From Halalkalicoccus jeotgali B3 (lineage in GTDB: Archaea; Halobacteriota; Halobacteria; Halobacteriales; Halalkalicoccaceae), in contig NC_014298.1 in NCBI RefSeq assembly GCF_000196895.1, positions 1-64,000 on the forward strand: a stretch of DNA of 64,000 nt, written 5' to 3'. A model generated the notes under the pieces. That model ran no database searches. It was given only the letters and a program-made list of their open reading frames with translations, and was not told where the DNA came from. Positions 21,312-29,141 of the stretch are shown in pieces (positions within the stretch are counted from its first letter, which is position 1; each line of letters begins with the position of its first letter). The position numbers and the translations under genes were made by a program.

Positions 21312-21665
21312 CTACTCTACGAGCGCTTCAAGATCGCGTGCGCGGTCGTTGTTAGCACTAAGCTTCGATGCTCGCCACTTGAGGTCTCCGAGCAGGAGGT
21401 CATACCCCTCTTCGGTCAGGTCGTACTCGTTCGTACGCTTATCGAGTTCACTTTTCGCGACCAACCCTCGCTCAACGAGGTCATCGAGGTTGGGGTAGAG
21501 CCGCCCGTGGTTGACGTCCTCGTCGTAGTACGCTTCGAGGTTGCGTTTAATCGCGAGACCGTATTGGGGCTTCTCGCTGAGGACGGTGAGGATGTTCTGC
21601 TGGAAGGCGGTCAGGTCGGATGCGGTACGCTCTTGCCCGTCGGGTGTCGACTGTGCCTCTGACAT
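21312..21665 (-). CDS. PadR-family winged-helix regulator
   Basis: A 117-residue PadR-like transcription regulator. The winged HTH covers about residues 20-90: 'FQQNILTVLSEKPQYGLAIKRNLEAYYDEDVNHGRLYPNLDDLVERGLV', then 'RTNEYDLTEEGYDLL'. Haloarchaeal members of this short type control transport or stress genes; the effector is unknown. ATG 21665 is chosen; one more ATG lies directly upstream. The first codons coincide with a copy of the dispersed TGTCAGAGGCAC word (21653-21664). It stands alone between two AT-rich gaps. A paralogue is at 34844-35149. Confidence 0.85.
   Translation of the reverse strand: MSEAQSTPDGQERTASDLTAFQQNILTVLSEKPQYGLAIKRNLEAYYDEDVNHGRLYPNLDDLVERGLVAKSELDKRTNEYDLTEEGYDLLLGDLKWRASKLSANNDRARDLEALVE
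21653..21664 (-). repeat. Dispersed motif TGTCAGAGGCAC, copy 3 (inside padR start)
   Basis: This copy overlaps codons 1-5 of the PadR gene, so part of the match may be coincidence with the coding sequence. Confidence 0.4.
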
Positions 21666-22592
21666 CATTTTGAGAGTGATTGTTGTCCTCAATAACTGTT
21701 TGGGAGTTAACTGGATTTCGGATAGAGTAATCTATAGGAAAACGTTCTCATAACTGATGATCAGCCAGTTTCGAGTGAAATAAGCAATTCTTGAGTTTTA
21801 TTCACACAATAGTATTGTGAATGTTTCGACGATTGTGTATCGGTTCGGGATCTTAGTTCAAATCATCAGAAATCGAAAAGAAGCGGAAATTTATGCGGAT
21901 CGGAAGAGAGCACATAGACCTCCTCGCATGAGCATCGCGATTGCTCGTGCTCTCCGTGGAAGCCCCCGCTCAGAAATTGGCGCCAATTTCCACAAGCAAC
22001 GGGCCATCATCAAGAATACTCTGAGGGTGGCGCTCTCAGCTATAGCTCAAAGCGTCAGGGGGGACGCACAGCGACGGAGTGGGGGTGGGACCTCCGATCC
22101 ATGACATCAACACGCGCATTCCTCCATCCGGGAATTCGTTGTGTCGCTGTGCGCTATCTATTATACTCTCTTACAATTACTTAAATTTAATTGTAAAGAT
22201 AAATAGAGATGGATGGTGCAAGTAATGACACCCGTGCATTGCTCGACCGGATGCCCTCGAAACGCGTGCATGAGCTGTTCAGTTTGAGCCATCAGCTACC
22301 AATCTGACATATTCGATGCGCCAGCGGAGCACGATGCCCGGCGCACAACGTAGGTTTGTGGCCGGCAAGTCGGAAGACTGAGACCCCCTCAGTCATCCCG
22401 GCCGAATATGCGCTGACTCACGCCGATGCGGACGTACTGATTCGCGCTCGCTACCAGGAGACGGTTGACGAACTCTTTCGACGTAGTGAACTACTCCGCC
22501 TACCGCGCTCGGGGTTACTCACCCCTCGTTTCTTGAGGTAGGGGCTTTACCCGCCTGCGATTCAGGAGTAACTGTTTTGTATCTGTACTACG
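21666..22592. other. Intergenic region with AT hairpin and IS200/IS605-like 3' end
   Basis: No intact gene. An AT-rich imperfect inverted repeat spans about 22169-22198 (CTTACAATTA ... TAATTGTAAAG). A 32-codon frame from ATG 22209 and a 61-codon frame at 22356-22541 ('IPAEYALTHADADVLIRARYQ') look partly coding-like but match nothing I recognise. On the minus strand, 22470-22570 contains 'VKPLPQETRGE' and, in another frame, 'VTPSAVGGVVHYVERV', with a GGGGT/ACCCC stem-loop at about 22511-22525. These resemble the 3' ends of haloarchaeal IS200/IS605 tnpB elements, so a solo right end is possible. Confidence 0.3.
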
Positions 22593-22610
22593 TGTACTAC
22601 ATGTAGTACA
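22593..22610. promoter_or_regulatory. Palindromic operator of the vapBC operon
   Basis: TGTACTACATGTAGTACA is a perfect 18-bp palindrome ending 3 bp before the vapB ATG. A third half-site in direct orientation (TGTACTACG, 22584-22592) abuts it, giving three consecutive 9-bp half-sites. This fits autorepression by a dimeric antitoxin. Confidence 0.7.
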
Positions 22611-22613
22611 AAT

Positions 22614-22928
22614 ATGCCAACAATCAGTGTTCGGGTGGACGACGAGACGAAAGACCGAATGGACGGAGTAGAGACAGTCAACTGGAGTGCCGTATTGCGA
22701 CGGCGTATTGAGGACGTATTGGCGGAACACGAATTAGACGACAGTGACCGCGACCTTGCAAGAGCAGTGATGCTCACCGAACGGGTTTACGGATCAGTGT
22801 CGCCGGAGGATATCGATAAGAGTGGATGGGACTCTGCTGAACGGATTCGATACGACCGTGAACGAACATTCACCGAGCGGCGTGCTACTGACGTGAATGA
22901 AAATACGAGCGAGCATTCGAAGCCATAG
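22614..22928 (+). CDS. vapB: VapB-type antitoxin
   Basis: A 104-residue antitoxin. The N-terminus 'MPTISVRVDDETKDRMDGV' forms the DNA-binding beta strand and helix of a ribbon-helix-helix domain, followed by 'NWSAVLRRRIEDVLAEHE'. The C-terminal half is charged and probably disordered until it wraps the toxin. It ends directly before the VapC start with no gap, and the operator palindrome lies immediately upstream. It should neutralise the PIN-domain toxin and repress the operon. Confidence 0.88.
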   Translation: MPTISVRVDDETKDRMDGVETVNWSAVLRRRIEDVLAEHELDDSDRDLARAVMLTERVYGSVSPEDIDKSGWDSAERIRYDRERTFTERRATDVNENTSEHSKP

Positions 22929-23354
22929 ATGACAGTCGATGTAGTCGATGCGAGTGTAGTCGCAAAGTGGTTCCTTCCGGAACGTGATTCGAACGAAGCG
23001 CGTGCTCTTCGGGATGCCTATGTTGACGGTGCAATCGACCTCTGCGCGCCCTCTGCGATGCCCTTTGAGGTGGCAAACGCATTGAGACACAGCTCGATGC
23101 TTGATGATACGCATATTGAGCAATCGATGGACGCGGTTGCTGCTTACGGACTCGACCTATTCGCGTTCGCTGATATTCCGGGAATTATCTCACTCTCAAT
23201 TAAAGAGGAGCTCCCTGTCTATGACGCCTCGTATGTTGCTCTTGCGGACCACATCGATGGGGTGTGCTGGACAGCGGACCAGAAGCTCATCGATTCACTG
23301 TCATCGTCAGCTCAGACTGCCACAAAACATGCTCGGGATTTCGAGAACCCGTAG
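22929..23354 (+). CDS. vapC: VapC-type PIN-domain toxin ribonuclease
   Basis: A 141-residue PIN-domain ribonuclease. The acidic metal-binding residues are visible: D7 in 'VVDASVVAKWF', E47 in 'MPFEVANAL', and Asp residues in 'VYDASYVALADH' and 'CWTADQKLI'. The start ATG directly follows the vapB stop codon. As in other VapBC modules it would cleave RNA, typically tRNA or rRNA, when released from the antitoxin. The reading frame and active-site residues are intact. A palindromic repeat element lies 28 bp after the stop. Confidence 0.9.
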   Translation: MTVDVVDASVVAKWFLPERDSNEARALRDAYVDGAIDLCAPSAMPFEVANALRHSSMLDDTHIEQSMDAVAAYGLDLFAFADIPGIISLSIKEELPVYDASYVALADHIDGVCWTADQKLIDSLSSSAQTATKHARDFENP

Positions 23355-23382
23355 CGATTTCATTTTGAGAGTCAAGTCGGGA

Positions 23383-23428
23383 CCTTGTGCAACATTGCCC
23401 GTTCGAGGAAGGCGATTGTTGCACAAGG
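23383..23428. repeat. Palindromic element CCTTGTGCAACA...TGTTGCACAAGG, copy A
   Basis: Perfect 12-bp inverted repeats (23383-23394 and 23417-23428) around a 22-bp centre ending GGCGAT. It lies just after vapC. Related copies are at 28595 and 37362. Confidence 0.75.
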
Positions 23429-23812
23429 TTTGAAACTCAAATGCAGTACCGAGGTGCTGTGAAACACCATTTTATATATCCCTTAGGGAGTGAGCCAAAG
23501 GGCACAATCTAATTACTACTGTTCCCGCCGTCTGCAATCATCACTACCACCACCTGCCGACGTGCGGCGGAGCCGCGCGCTGGTGGGATAGGGTAGGGTA
23601 CCTATATGAATAAATAACCAACATTTGTCCGATTATAGGGCCTTCAGAAGAAGTGGTTATTCCACTCGTTACAAAAAGCGGGTGAGGTGACTGGCCCTAT
23701 AGAGAGTGTCAGAGGCACCCTATCTCTCTCTTTGTTGATCGTCCTCACGCCGCTGTCCGCATTTCGCTGTTGATCAAAAAATCTTTCCTGACTCGGAGTG
23801 GCTACTACCGTG
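23429..23812. other. Intergenic region, no gene seen
   Basis: 384 bp with no credible coding. It contains a TATA-like stretch, the palindrome CCCTTAGGG near 23483 and the fourth copy of the dispersed 12-base motif. Confidence 0.45.
23707..23718 (+). repeat. Dispersed motif TGTCAGAGGCAC, copy 4
   Basis: Extends to GTGTCAGAGGCACCCT, identical over 16 bases to the copy at 33818, in the same orientation 10.1 kb away. Confidence 0.6.
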
Positions 23813-24067
23813 TTACTGATTCAGCATCTGGATCCGGCCTTGCACCCACCCCTTCCCCTTGCCCTGTCGGCAGATTACGGCCTCACCGGGGTCAAAGTTA
23901 CGGAGGTCGCCCTTCGCGAATTGATACTCTTTTTTCTCCTCGCTCTCGCTTGACATCCGATCATTCCCTAGATTGCGAGTATACTGCTCAAAGGATGTCC
24001 CAACTGTCTCGCGGAGAAATTCCACGCTCTCCTCGTCGACCGTTCGTGCTCCGACTATGGTGATCAT
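23813..24067 (-). CDS. Hypothetical protein, possible C-terminal remnant of a conjugation ATPase
   Basis: An 84-residue frame from ATG 24067. The tail 'KGDLRNFDPGEAVICRQGKGKGWVQGRIQMLNQ' resembles the end of haloarchaeal VirD4/TraG- or HerA-like conjugation ATPases ('...PGEAVV...W...RI..L'). The N-terminal half ('VGARTVDEESVEFLRETVGTSF') may belong to the last helix of such a protein. Walker motifs are absent, so if the match is right this is a truncated relic. It could also be an independent small protein. Confidence 0.4.
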   Translation of the reverse strand: MITIVGARTVDEESVEFLRETVGTSFEQYTRNLGNDRMSSESEEKKEYQFAKGDLRNFDPGEAVICRQGKGKGWVQGRIQMLNQ

Positions 24068-24208
24068 GTTCAATAGTAGTGTGTGGGCACAAGCAAGAAG
24101 CCTCGCGGCTTGACTGCAGGGTCCATTCACCTGCTTATTATTTGGATATGAGATACTCGAGAGCACCTTCAGTAAGTGCTCGGGCATCTTCGGTTCATGA
24201 GAAATCCC

Positions 24209-25030
24209 TTATGCGATCGCGTCGCGATATGCCAACAACGTTGTCAAGTGGTCCGTATCACGGACTGTTAGTTCGGTATCGGAACACGACGCGTATAGGT
24301 CTCGAACACCGCCAACTGGGACGTTTGCATCATGCTCACCGTGCCATACTTGAATAGGAACGTCAACCTCACCGAGATCGAACCCCCACGGTTCAGCTAA
24401 CAGCTGAAACTCCAAGACAGTACCACTCCCGCCTTTACCAACTGCCTCGACGAAATCTCGAGCCATCAGCTGTGCCTCTGTATCAGGTATTTCCTTTGGC
24501 TCAGCAGTATACTGGGAGACGACAAGTGTCGGAGATCGATCTGCGAGCCACGCCTGCACGCGGAACAAACTCCGAAGGAGTCGGGGCGTCTGGCGGGCTA
24601 GCATGGCGAGCCGCCGCTGACTCGCGGCTGGTTCTCCCAGTCTGCGTGGTGTTGCCCCAGAAATGATGTGGACCTCGCGAACACGGTCCGGATGTGTCGC
24701 CGCAGCCGCGAGCGCGTGTGGTCCGCCGCCAGAGAAGCCGATGATCCGCGCGTTATCGCTCTCGCAGGTATTCAATAGACCAGTAACAATAGCACCAGTA
24801 TCGGTCACCGTCCGCTTCGGCCATGAAGCCGATTGGCCGTATCTTGGCCGATCCGGTGTGAGTAGCTGAAATCCCGCTCGCCGTGCGACATCTTCGAATA
24901 GCCTGCCAAAACATCGCGACCCAGGTGTTCCGTGAAACAATACAATTGGTTCCCCCTCGGGGTCGCCGTATTGGTTGAAAGCCACGGATCGACCACGTAC
25001 TAGTATCTTCTCTGTCGATCTGTCCGCCAT
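24209..25030 (-). CDS. Alpha/beta-hydrolase
   Basis: A 273-residue alpha/beta-fold hydrolase. 'VLFHGTPGSR' forms the oxyanion region, 'GFSGGGPHAL' carries the nucleophilic Ser, 'VWHGEHDANVP' the catalytic Asp and 'DTDHLTTLL' the catalytic His. A cap of about 70 residues lies between the nucleophile and the Asp. Full length for the family. The physiological substrate (ester, lactone or haloalkane-like) is unknown. It is divergent from the HTH regulator at 25114 and shares an 83-bp promoter region with it, so it may be that regulator's target. Confidence 0.85.
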   Translation of the reverse strand: MADRSTEKILVRGRSVAFNQYGDPEGEPIVLFHGTPGSRCFGRLFEDVARRAGFQLLTPDRPRYGQSASWPKRTVTDTGAIVTGLLNTCESDNARIIGFSGGGPHALAAAATHPDRVREVHIISGATPRRLGEPAASQRRLAMLARQTPRLLRSLFRVQAWLADRSPTLVVSQYTAEPKEIPDTEAQLMARDFVEAVGKGGSGTVLEFQLLAEPWGFDLGEVDVPIQVWHGEHDANVPVGGVRDLYASCSDTELTVRDTDHLTTLLAYRDAIA

Positions 25031-25113
25031 TGGCGGTCGTTTCTCTACAACCAGATTATCAGTATTCCCGGATTCATCCGGCTATTTATATGTGGCTCAC
25101 AGTTATACCGAAC

Positions 25114-25758
25114 GTGAAACGCGTCACGTTTCATGCAGAATACGCTAAGCCGACACATCCGATACAGGCGGCCGTCAACGACGCCGCGGCGACCACGCGA
25201 ACAGACCTTTTATACTGGAGCCCGACACCAGACGGGACCGCACTCCTATGGTTTGACGCCGATTTGGCAGCAGCCGCGGAGATACTAGACAGTGTCGACG
25301 TGGTTACTGATATGTCTCTTCATGAGGATACAGCGGGGACATACGCGCTTGTTGAGCAACCCCGGCTCGAACTTCGGCCAGCAGTGCTGGACGCTGTCTC
25401 TGACGCGACGGTCGCGTTCCCACCACCAATCATCTTTCACGGTGACGGAACGGTTCGGTTTGACGCAGTTGGTTCTTCGACAGCACTGAACGGTCTCCAC
25501 GACCAGCTCCAGGAACTCACGTCAGTGCACATTGAGACAGTCCGTGGGTACCGGCCATGGTCGTCGCCAACAGTGCTTACCAACAGACAACGGGAAGCAC
25601 TAGCGGCAGCGATCGCTGTCGGCTATTACGAGATACCGCGAGAGGGAGCTGTTGCTGACGTGGCCGACGCTATTAATTGCTCACAGAGCACAGCAGGCGA
25701 ACTGCTTCGGAAGGCCGAGCAGTCAGTATTGACAGCAGCTATGCCGAGCAACGATTAA
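25114..25758 (+). CDS. HTH-10 family regulator (bacterio-opsin-activator type)
   Basis: Transcription regulator of about 214 residues. The C-terminal 55 residues carry the HTH-10 signature 'LTNRQREALAAAIAVGYYEIPREGAVADVADAINCSQSTAGELLRKAEQ'-type helix-turn-helix, preceded by an N-terminal sensor-like domain. The start is uncertain. A TATA box 'TTTATAT' at about 25085-25091 lies some 25 bp before GTG 25114, which suggests a leaderless mRNA starting at that GTG, followed by 'KRVTFHAEY' as in relatives. ATG 25090 overlaps the TATA box and ATG 25030 lies inside the hydrolase start. It probably controls the divergent hydrolase. Confidence 0.8.
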   Translation: MKRVTFHAEYAKPTHPIQAAVNDAAATTRTDLLYWSPTPDGTALLWFDADLAAAAEILDSVDVVTDMSLHEDTAGTYALVEQPRLELRPAVLDAVSDATVAFPPPIIFHGDGTVRFDAVGSSTALNGLHDQLQELTSVHIETVRGYRPWSSPTVLTNRQREALAAAIAVGYYEIPREGAVADVADAINCSQSTAGELLRKAEQSVLTAAMPSND

Positions 25759-25987
25759 TTGGCCGATCAACATTGGTGGTCCAGCAGGACCGATCCTACT
25801 TGGGATCGTTTGGTTTCTGATCAAGATCTGGGCAGTATTTTTATTCGTTCAGTGGTTGCGAGCGGCGATACCACGAGTACGAATTGATCAGATGATCGAA
25901 ATTGGCTGGAAAGGACTGCTCCTTATCTCGTTTGCGAATCTTATACTCACTGCAGTGATTGTGGGAGTTTTTACGGCATCAACTTAA
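25757..25987 (+). pseudogene. nuoH: C-terminal fragment of NuoH (complex I membrane subunit)
   Basis: A 76-codon open stretch without a start codon begins one base before the preceding gene ends and stops at TAA 25985. It reads 'GPILLGIVWFLIKIWAVFLF', 'VQWLRAAIPRVRIDQMIEIG' and 'WKGLLLISFANLILTAVIV', the last two helices of NADH-quinone oxidoreductase subunit H with its conserved 'R..P..R.DQ' loop. The rest of nuoH and all other nuo genes are absent, so this is an orphan tail left by recombination at the 3' edge of the regulator gene. Confidence 0.8.
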
Positions 25988-26111
25988 GACGATTTGTAGT
26001 TATATTGTTTGTATTTTGAAGTATAGGTGTTGTATCGATCAGTAGCGACCACTACAAGTCCTATGCGTCGATCAGTATATTCTGTTCACGCTAGCTGAAG
26101 TAGAAGCGTTG

Positions 26112-26419
26112 TTAGTCGGAATCAGCAGTATTGCGATCTATTCCACGGGTAGAAGCATCAGCATCGTCGTTCCACGTACTCACGTCGACACCTTCACTTG
26201 CGAGATAGTCGCGGATATCATCGCGCTGCTCACGGATCGCTTCGCTCTATGAAGGTTGTGCTCCAGTATATGCTCTGGCGGCCTGCGATACTGGGTTCGA
26301 TAACCATAGATGGATGCTTCCGAGTAGTAGCATAGTCGATACTGCTGCCGTCTCAAACATGCCGACGAAAGGTGCGGCGCTGACGCACTGTCTGACCACA
26401 ATTTAGCAGAGGTGGCCAA
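26112..26419 (-). pseudogene. Decayed gene, family not recognised
   Basis: On the minus strand the last 44 codons (26112-26246) read 'SEAIREQRDDIRDYLASEGV' then 'DVSTWNDDADASTRGIDRNT', a natural acidic haloarchaeal C-terminus. They are preceded in frame by a stop, while the upstream coding-like part ('YRRPPEHILEHNLHR', to 26419) is in another frame, so a frameshift near 26247 is likely. No start or domain can be named. Confidence 0.4.
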
Positions 26420-26420
26420 T

Positions 26421-27365
26421 TTATGCTCGAGCTTCCGGATCTGCTTTGCCCGACTGGCTTGACTGCTTGGCCGTATAATTCATGAATAGTTCTTCGAGCG
26501 AGGCGTCTTCAGTGGTAATATCAATGACTGATGTGCCCACATCATCAAGAGTAGTGAGCACTGCAGTCTTCGAGCTATCACCACAGGAAACGTGAATGGT
26601 AGTGCCATTGGCGCTCACTTCTGAAACGCCTGATAGCGAACGCACTTTCGCAAGTGTGTTATCTGGTAGATGTTCGACTTCGATGTGGAGCATCGCTTCG
26701 GCCTGTGCGGCTTCACGCAGTCCTTCGACAGTATCCTCTGCAACTAGTCCTCCATCATGAAGGATACCTACACGGTCACAAACGCTCTCGACTTGGTCGA
26801 GGATATGACTCGAAAAGAGGACGGTCGCACCACGTGCTTGTTCTTCTCGGATAATTTCACGCATCTCACGCGTACCTGCGGGATCGAGTCCTGTAGAGGG
26901 TTCGTCGAGAATCAACAGATCGGGTTGGCCGACAAGCGCCATTGCAAGGACCAAACGTTGGCTCATTCCCTTTGAGTAACCACTAGCCCTCCGATCGAGC
27001 GCGTCAACGATGTTCACGCGCTCGGCAAGCGCGTCGGGATCATCATTTGCTTGCTTGCATCCGATGGCAAAATTGAGATGCTGGCGTCCGGTTAGCCGGC
27101 CATAAGTGCTGAATCCTTCAGGCAGAACGCCAACGCGCTCGTGGATCTGCTGAGTTTCTTTTTGTGCATCGTGACCAAGAACCTGTACCCGACCGGCTGT
27201 TGGGCGTATGAAATCGAGTAGAATGTTGATTGTTGTCGATTTACCCGCTCCATTTGGTCCAAGAAAGCCATAGACCTCGCCTTCTTCGACGGTAAGATTG
27301 CACTCCTGAAGAGCGGTGACATCATTATACTGTTTAGTTACGGCATCAAGCTCGATCGCGGCCAT
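26421..27365 (-). CDS. ABC transporter ATP-binding protein
   Basis: A 314-residue ATPase subunit of an ABC-2-type exporter. Walker A 'GPNGAGKST', signature 'YSKGMSQRLVLA' (Q-loop 'LPEGFSTYGRLTG' before it), Walker B 'LLILDEPSTGLDP' and switch 'SSHIL' are all present. The last 90 residues form the extra domain common in CcmA/NatA-like subunits. ATG 27365 follows the pattern 'MAAIELDAVTKQY'; an upstream extension of 30 codons is AT-rich promoter sequence. The permease partner is encoded divergently at 27573. Confidence 0.92.
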   Translation of the reverse strand: MAAIELDAVTKQYNDVTALQECNLTVEEGEVYGFLGPNGAGKSTTINILLDFIRPTAGRVQVLGHDAQKETQQIHERVGVLPEGFSTYGRLTGRQHLNFAIGCKQANDDPDALAERVNIVDALDRRASGYSKGMSQRLVLAMALVGQPDLLILDEPSTGLDPAGTREMREIIREEQARGATVLFSSHILDQVESVCDRVGILHDGGLVAEDTVEGLREAAQAEAMLHIEVEHLPDNTLAKVRSLSGVSEVSANGTTIHVSCGDSSKTAVLTTLDDVGTSVIDITTEDASLEELFMNYTAKQSSQSGKADPEARA

Positions 27366-27572
27366 TGACACAGGTTTCGTACGGGTTTTATAAAAATATG
27401 TGTCTATACTCATTACTATCAATTTTATTACTAGAACGCAAGAATTCAAGTTCACAATGAAATAGCAAATTGTCGCAGTAGAGCGACTAGCATAGCTAGC
27501 TGCTATTGTACGCGACGACTTTTGCCATTTGACGGAAAAGAATAACCATTATCCTTAAGCGAGGGATCGGTC

Positions 27573-28427
27573 ATGATCAAAGCAATGAGTTTGGTTGCTG
27601 TTACACGGAAGGAATATCTCGATTCAATACGGTCGTACACACTGATTGGCCTTATAATTCTGTTCGTGGTGTTCACTACCTTCTTAGCTGGTATTCAATG
27701 GATTCCTGATTTGTCAGGTACTAGCCCTAGCGGCGACGTGAACACACTTGCACTCTTGAATAGTATGAGACAACCCGCCCTTTATTTGGTGCCGTTAGTT
27801 GGGATTATGGTTGGATACAAGGCAATTGCTGGTGAACGCTCAAGCGGCAGTATCAGGCTTATTCTCGGGCTTCCAAACACCCGTAGAGAGGTGTTTTTCG
27901 GCAAACTACTCGGTCAGACTGCTGTGGTTTCGACAGCGATACTCGCTGGGTATGGCGCTGCGGCTCTCGTCGCGCTGGTTTCATATGATTCGTTCGCCCT
28001 TGTTGAATTCGGACTCTATACGCTCCTTACATTATTGTATGCGCTGGCTTGTGTGTCTATCGCGATAGGCTTCTCAGCCAGTATGAGATCGCGGACGCGC
28101 GCACTTGCTGGTGCTGTGACTATGTATTCGGTAATTCTGCTATTCTGGGACGGAATTACAGCATTACTACAAACGGCAATAATCGGCTATGAAGTTCCTG
28201 TCGGAGAGCAACCAGCTTGGTTAGCAATTTTCTCTAGCCTTAATCCTTCGACAGCGTTTGCCCATGCTGCAAGAGCAATTCTACCTGCATATCGTGAGAT
28301 TACCCTATTTCCTTATTTAGAGACGAACATTTGGGTTGACTGGTATGGCTTCGTCGTTCTTGCGCTGTGGATCGTCATTCCGGGAGCTATTGGATATCTC
28401 TGTTTTAGCAGAGCGGATATTGACTAG
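27573..28427 (+). CDS. ABC-2 type transporter permease
   Basis: A 284-residue membrane subunit with six predicted helices (about 23-42, 72-92, 113-135, 145-167, 177-198 and 258-278). The large loop after helix 1 and the 'GERSSGSIRLILGLPNTRREVFFGKLLG' segment after helix 2 are typical of ABC-2 (NosY/NatB-like) permeases. It should pair with the divergent ATPase at 26421-27365. The substrate is unknown; haloarchaeal relatives are often linked to copper (NosY) or to halocin/peptide export. ATG 27585 is an alternative start. Confidence 0.88.
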   Translation: MIKAMSLVAVTRKEYLDSIRSYTLIGLIILFVVFTTFLAGIQWIPDLSGTSPSGDVNTLALLNSMRQPALYLVPLVGIMVGYKAIAGERSSGSIRLILGLPNTRREVFFGKLLGQTAVVSTAILAGYGAAALVALVSYDSFALVEFGLYTLLTLLYALACVSIAIGFSASMRSRTRALAGAVTMYSVILLFWDGITALLQTAIIGYEVPVGEQPAWLAIFSSLNPSTAFAHAARAILPAYREITLFPYLETNIWVDWYGFVVLALWIVIPGAIGYLCFSRADID

Positions 28428-28791
28428 GTTGTAACTCTCTCATGGGTTATTGCACTCCACAAATACATTATAATAGTTGTTTTTCTATCATTTTGAGATC
28501 AGCTGCTCCCATCAAGGGGTAGGCATACCTGACCGGTCTATGAGCGTGGGTATACCAACTATATCTAATTTCTAATATTTTTTTATTCGTGTTACCTTGT
28601 GTAACATCTCCTCCTTCTCAGAAAGGCGATTGTTGCACAAGGGGGATAGCAGGGACTGATCTGACTGACTTGGTTTCATATCATTATATCGTGATTATAC
28701 TAATACGTAGACTGCGGGTGTGTATCGATAGATAATGCGTTGAAGGAGAGTATCAGACATACTTTTCACTATGGATACGAAGGAATCATTC
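28428..28791. other. Intergenic region, no gene seen
   Basis: 364 bp without a credible reading frame. It holds palindromic element copy B (28595-28642). An AAGGA ribosome-binding sequence at about 28778-28783 precedes the next gene. Confidence 0.5.
28595..28642. repeat. Palindromic element CCTTGTGTAACA...TGTTGCACAAGG, copy B
   Basis: 12-bp arms (28595-28606 and 28631-28642) with one mismatch (T for C) around a 24-bp centre ending AAGGCGAT, as in copy A. Confidence 0.7.
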
Positions 28792-29067
28792 ATGTCAAAT
28801 ACGAATACTGGCGGGATTGCTCCGTTAGTGAGTGGCCTCTGGCTCGCTGGAACCGCAGGCGTCCAGCTTCTCCACGAGGGATTGAGCGGATGGCTGCTGA
28901 TGGCGTTCCTTGGCGGATGTGGGGCAATTATCGTTGGTGTTGGCACCCTCTTTGAGGTGGGTGGATTCGGTGCGACGAAGCCCGAAGCTGACCAAACGAC
29001 TCTCTCACTATTCGTTGGTATCGCTCTCCTATGTCTGGTCGGAGGAGCTGCGTTCGCCCTCCTGTGA
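28792..29067 (+). CDS. Small three-helix membrane protein
   Basis: A 91-residue membrane protein. Helices lie at about 10-27 ('LVSGLWLAGTAGVQLLH'), 33-53 and 72-90. No family recognised. ATG 28792 was chosen over ATG 28771 because an AAGGA sequence sits about 9 bases upstream of it. It is followed by the convergent MFS gene. A role cannot be inferred. Confidence 0.6.
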   Translation: MSNTNTGGIAPLVSGLWLAGTAGVQLLHEGLSGWLLMAFLGGCGAIIVGVGTLFEVGGFGATKPEADQTTLSLFVGIALLCLVGGAAFALL

Positions 29068-29141
29068 TCTGGTCACGGACGAGCGGTGTTGATAGAGCCG
29101 TGTTGAATGGAGGACGTGTATCTCCCAAATACAGGTCCTCC

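Noticed and set aside
21817-22104. 95-codon frame upstream of vapBC
   Set aside because: Highly basic and without family features; it lies in an AT-rich region with possible mobile-element debris.
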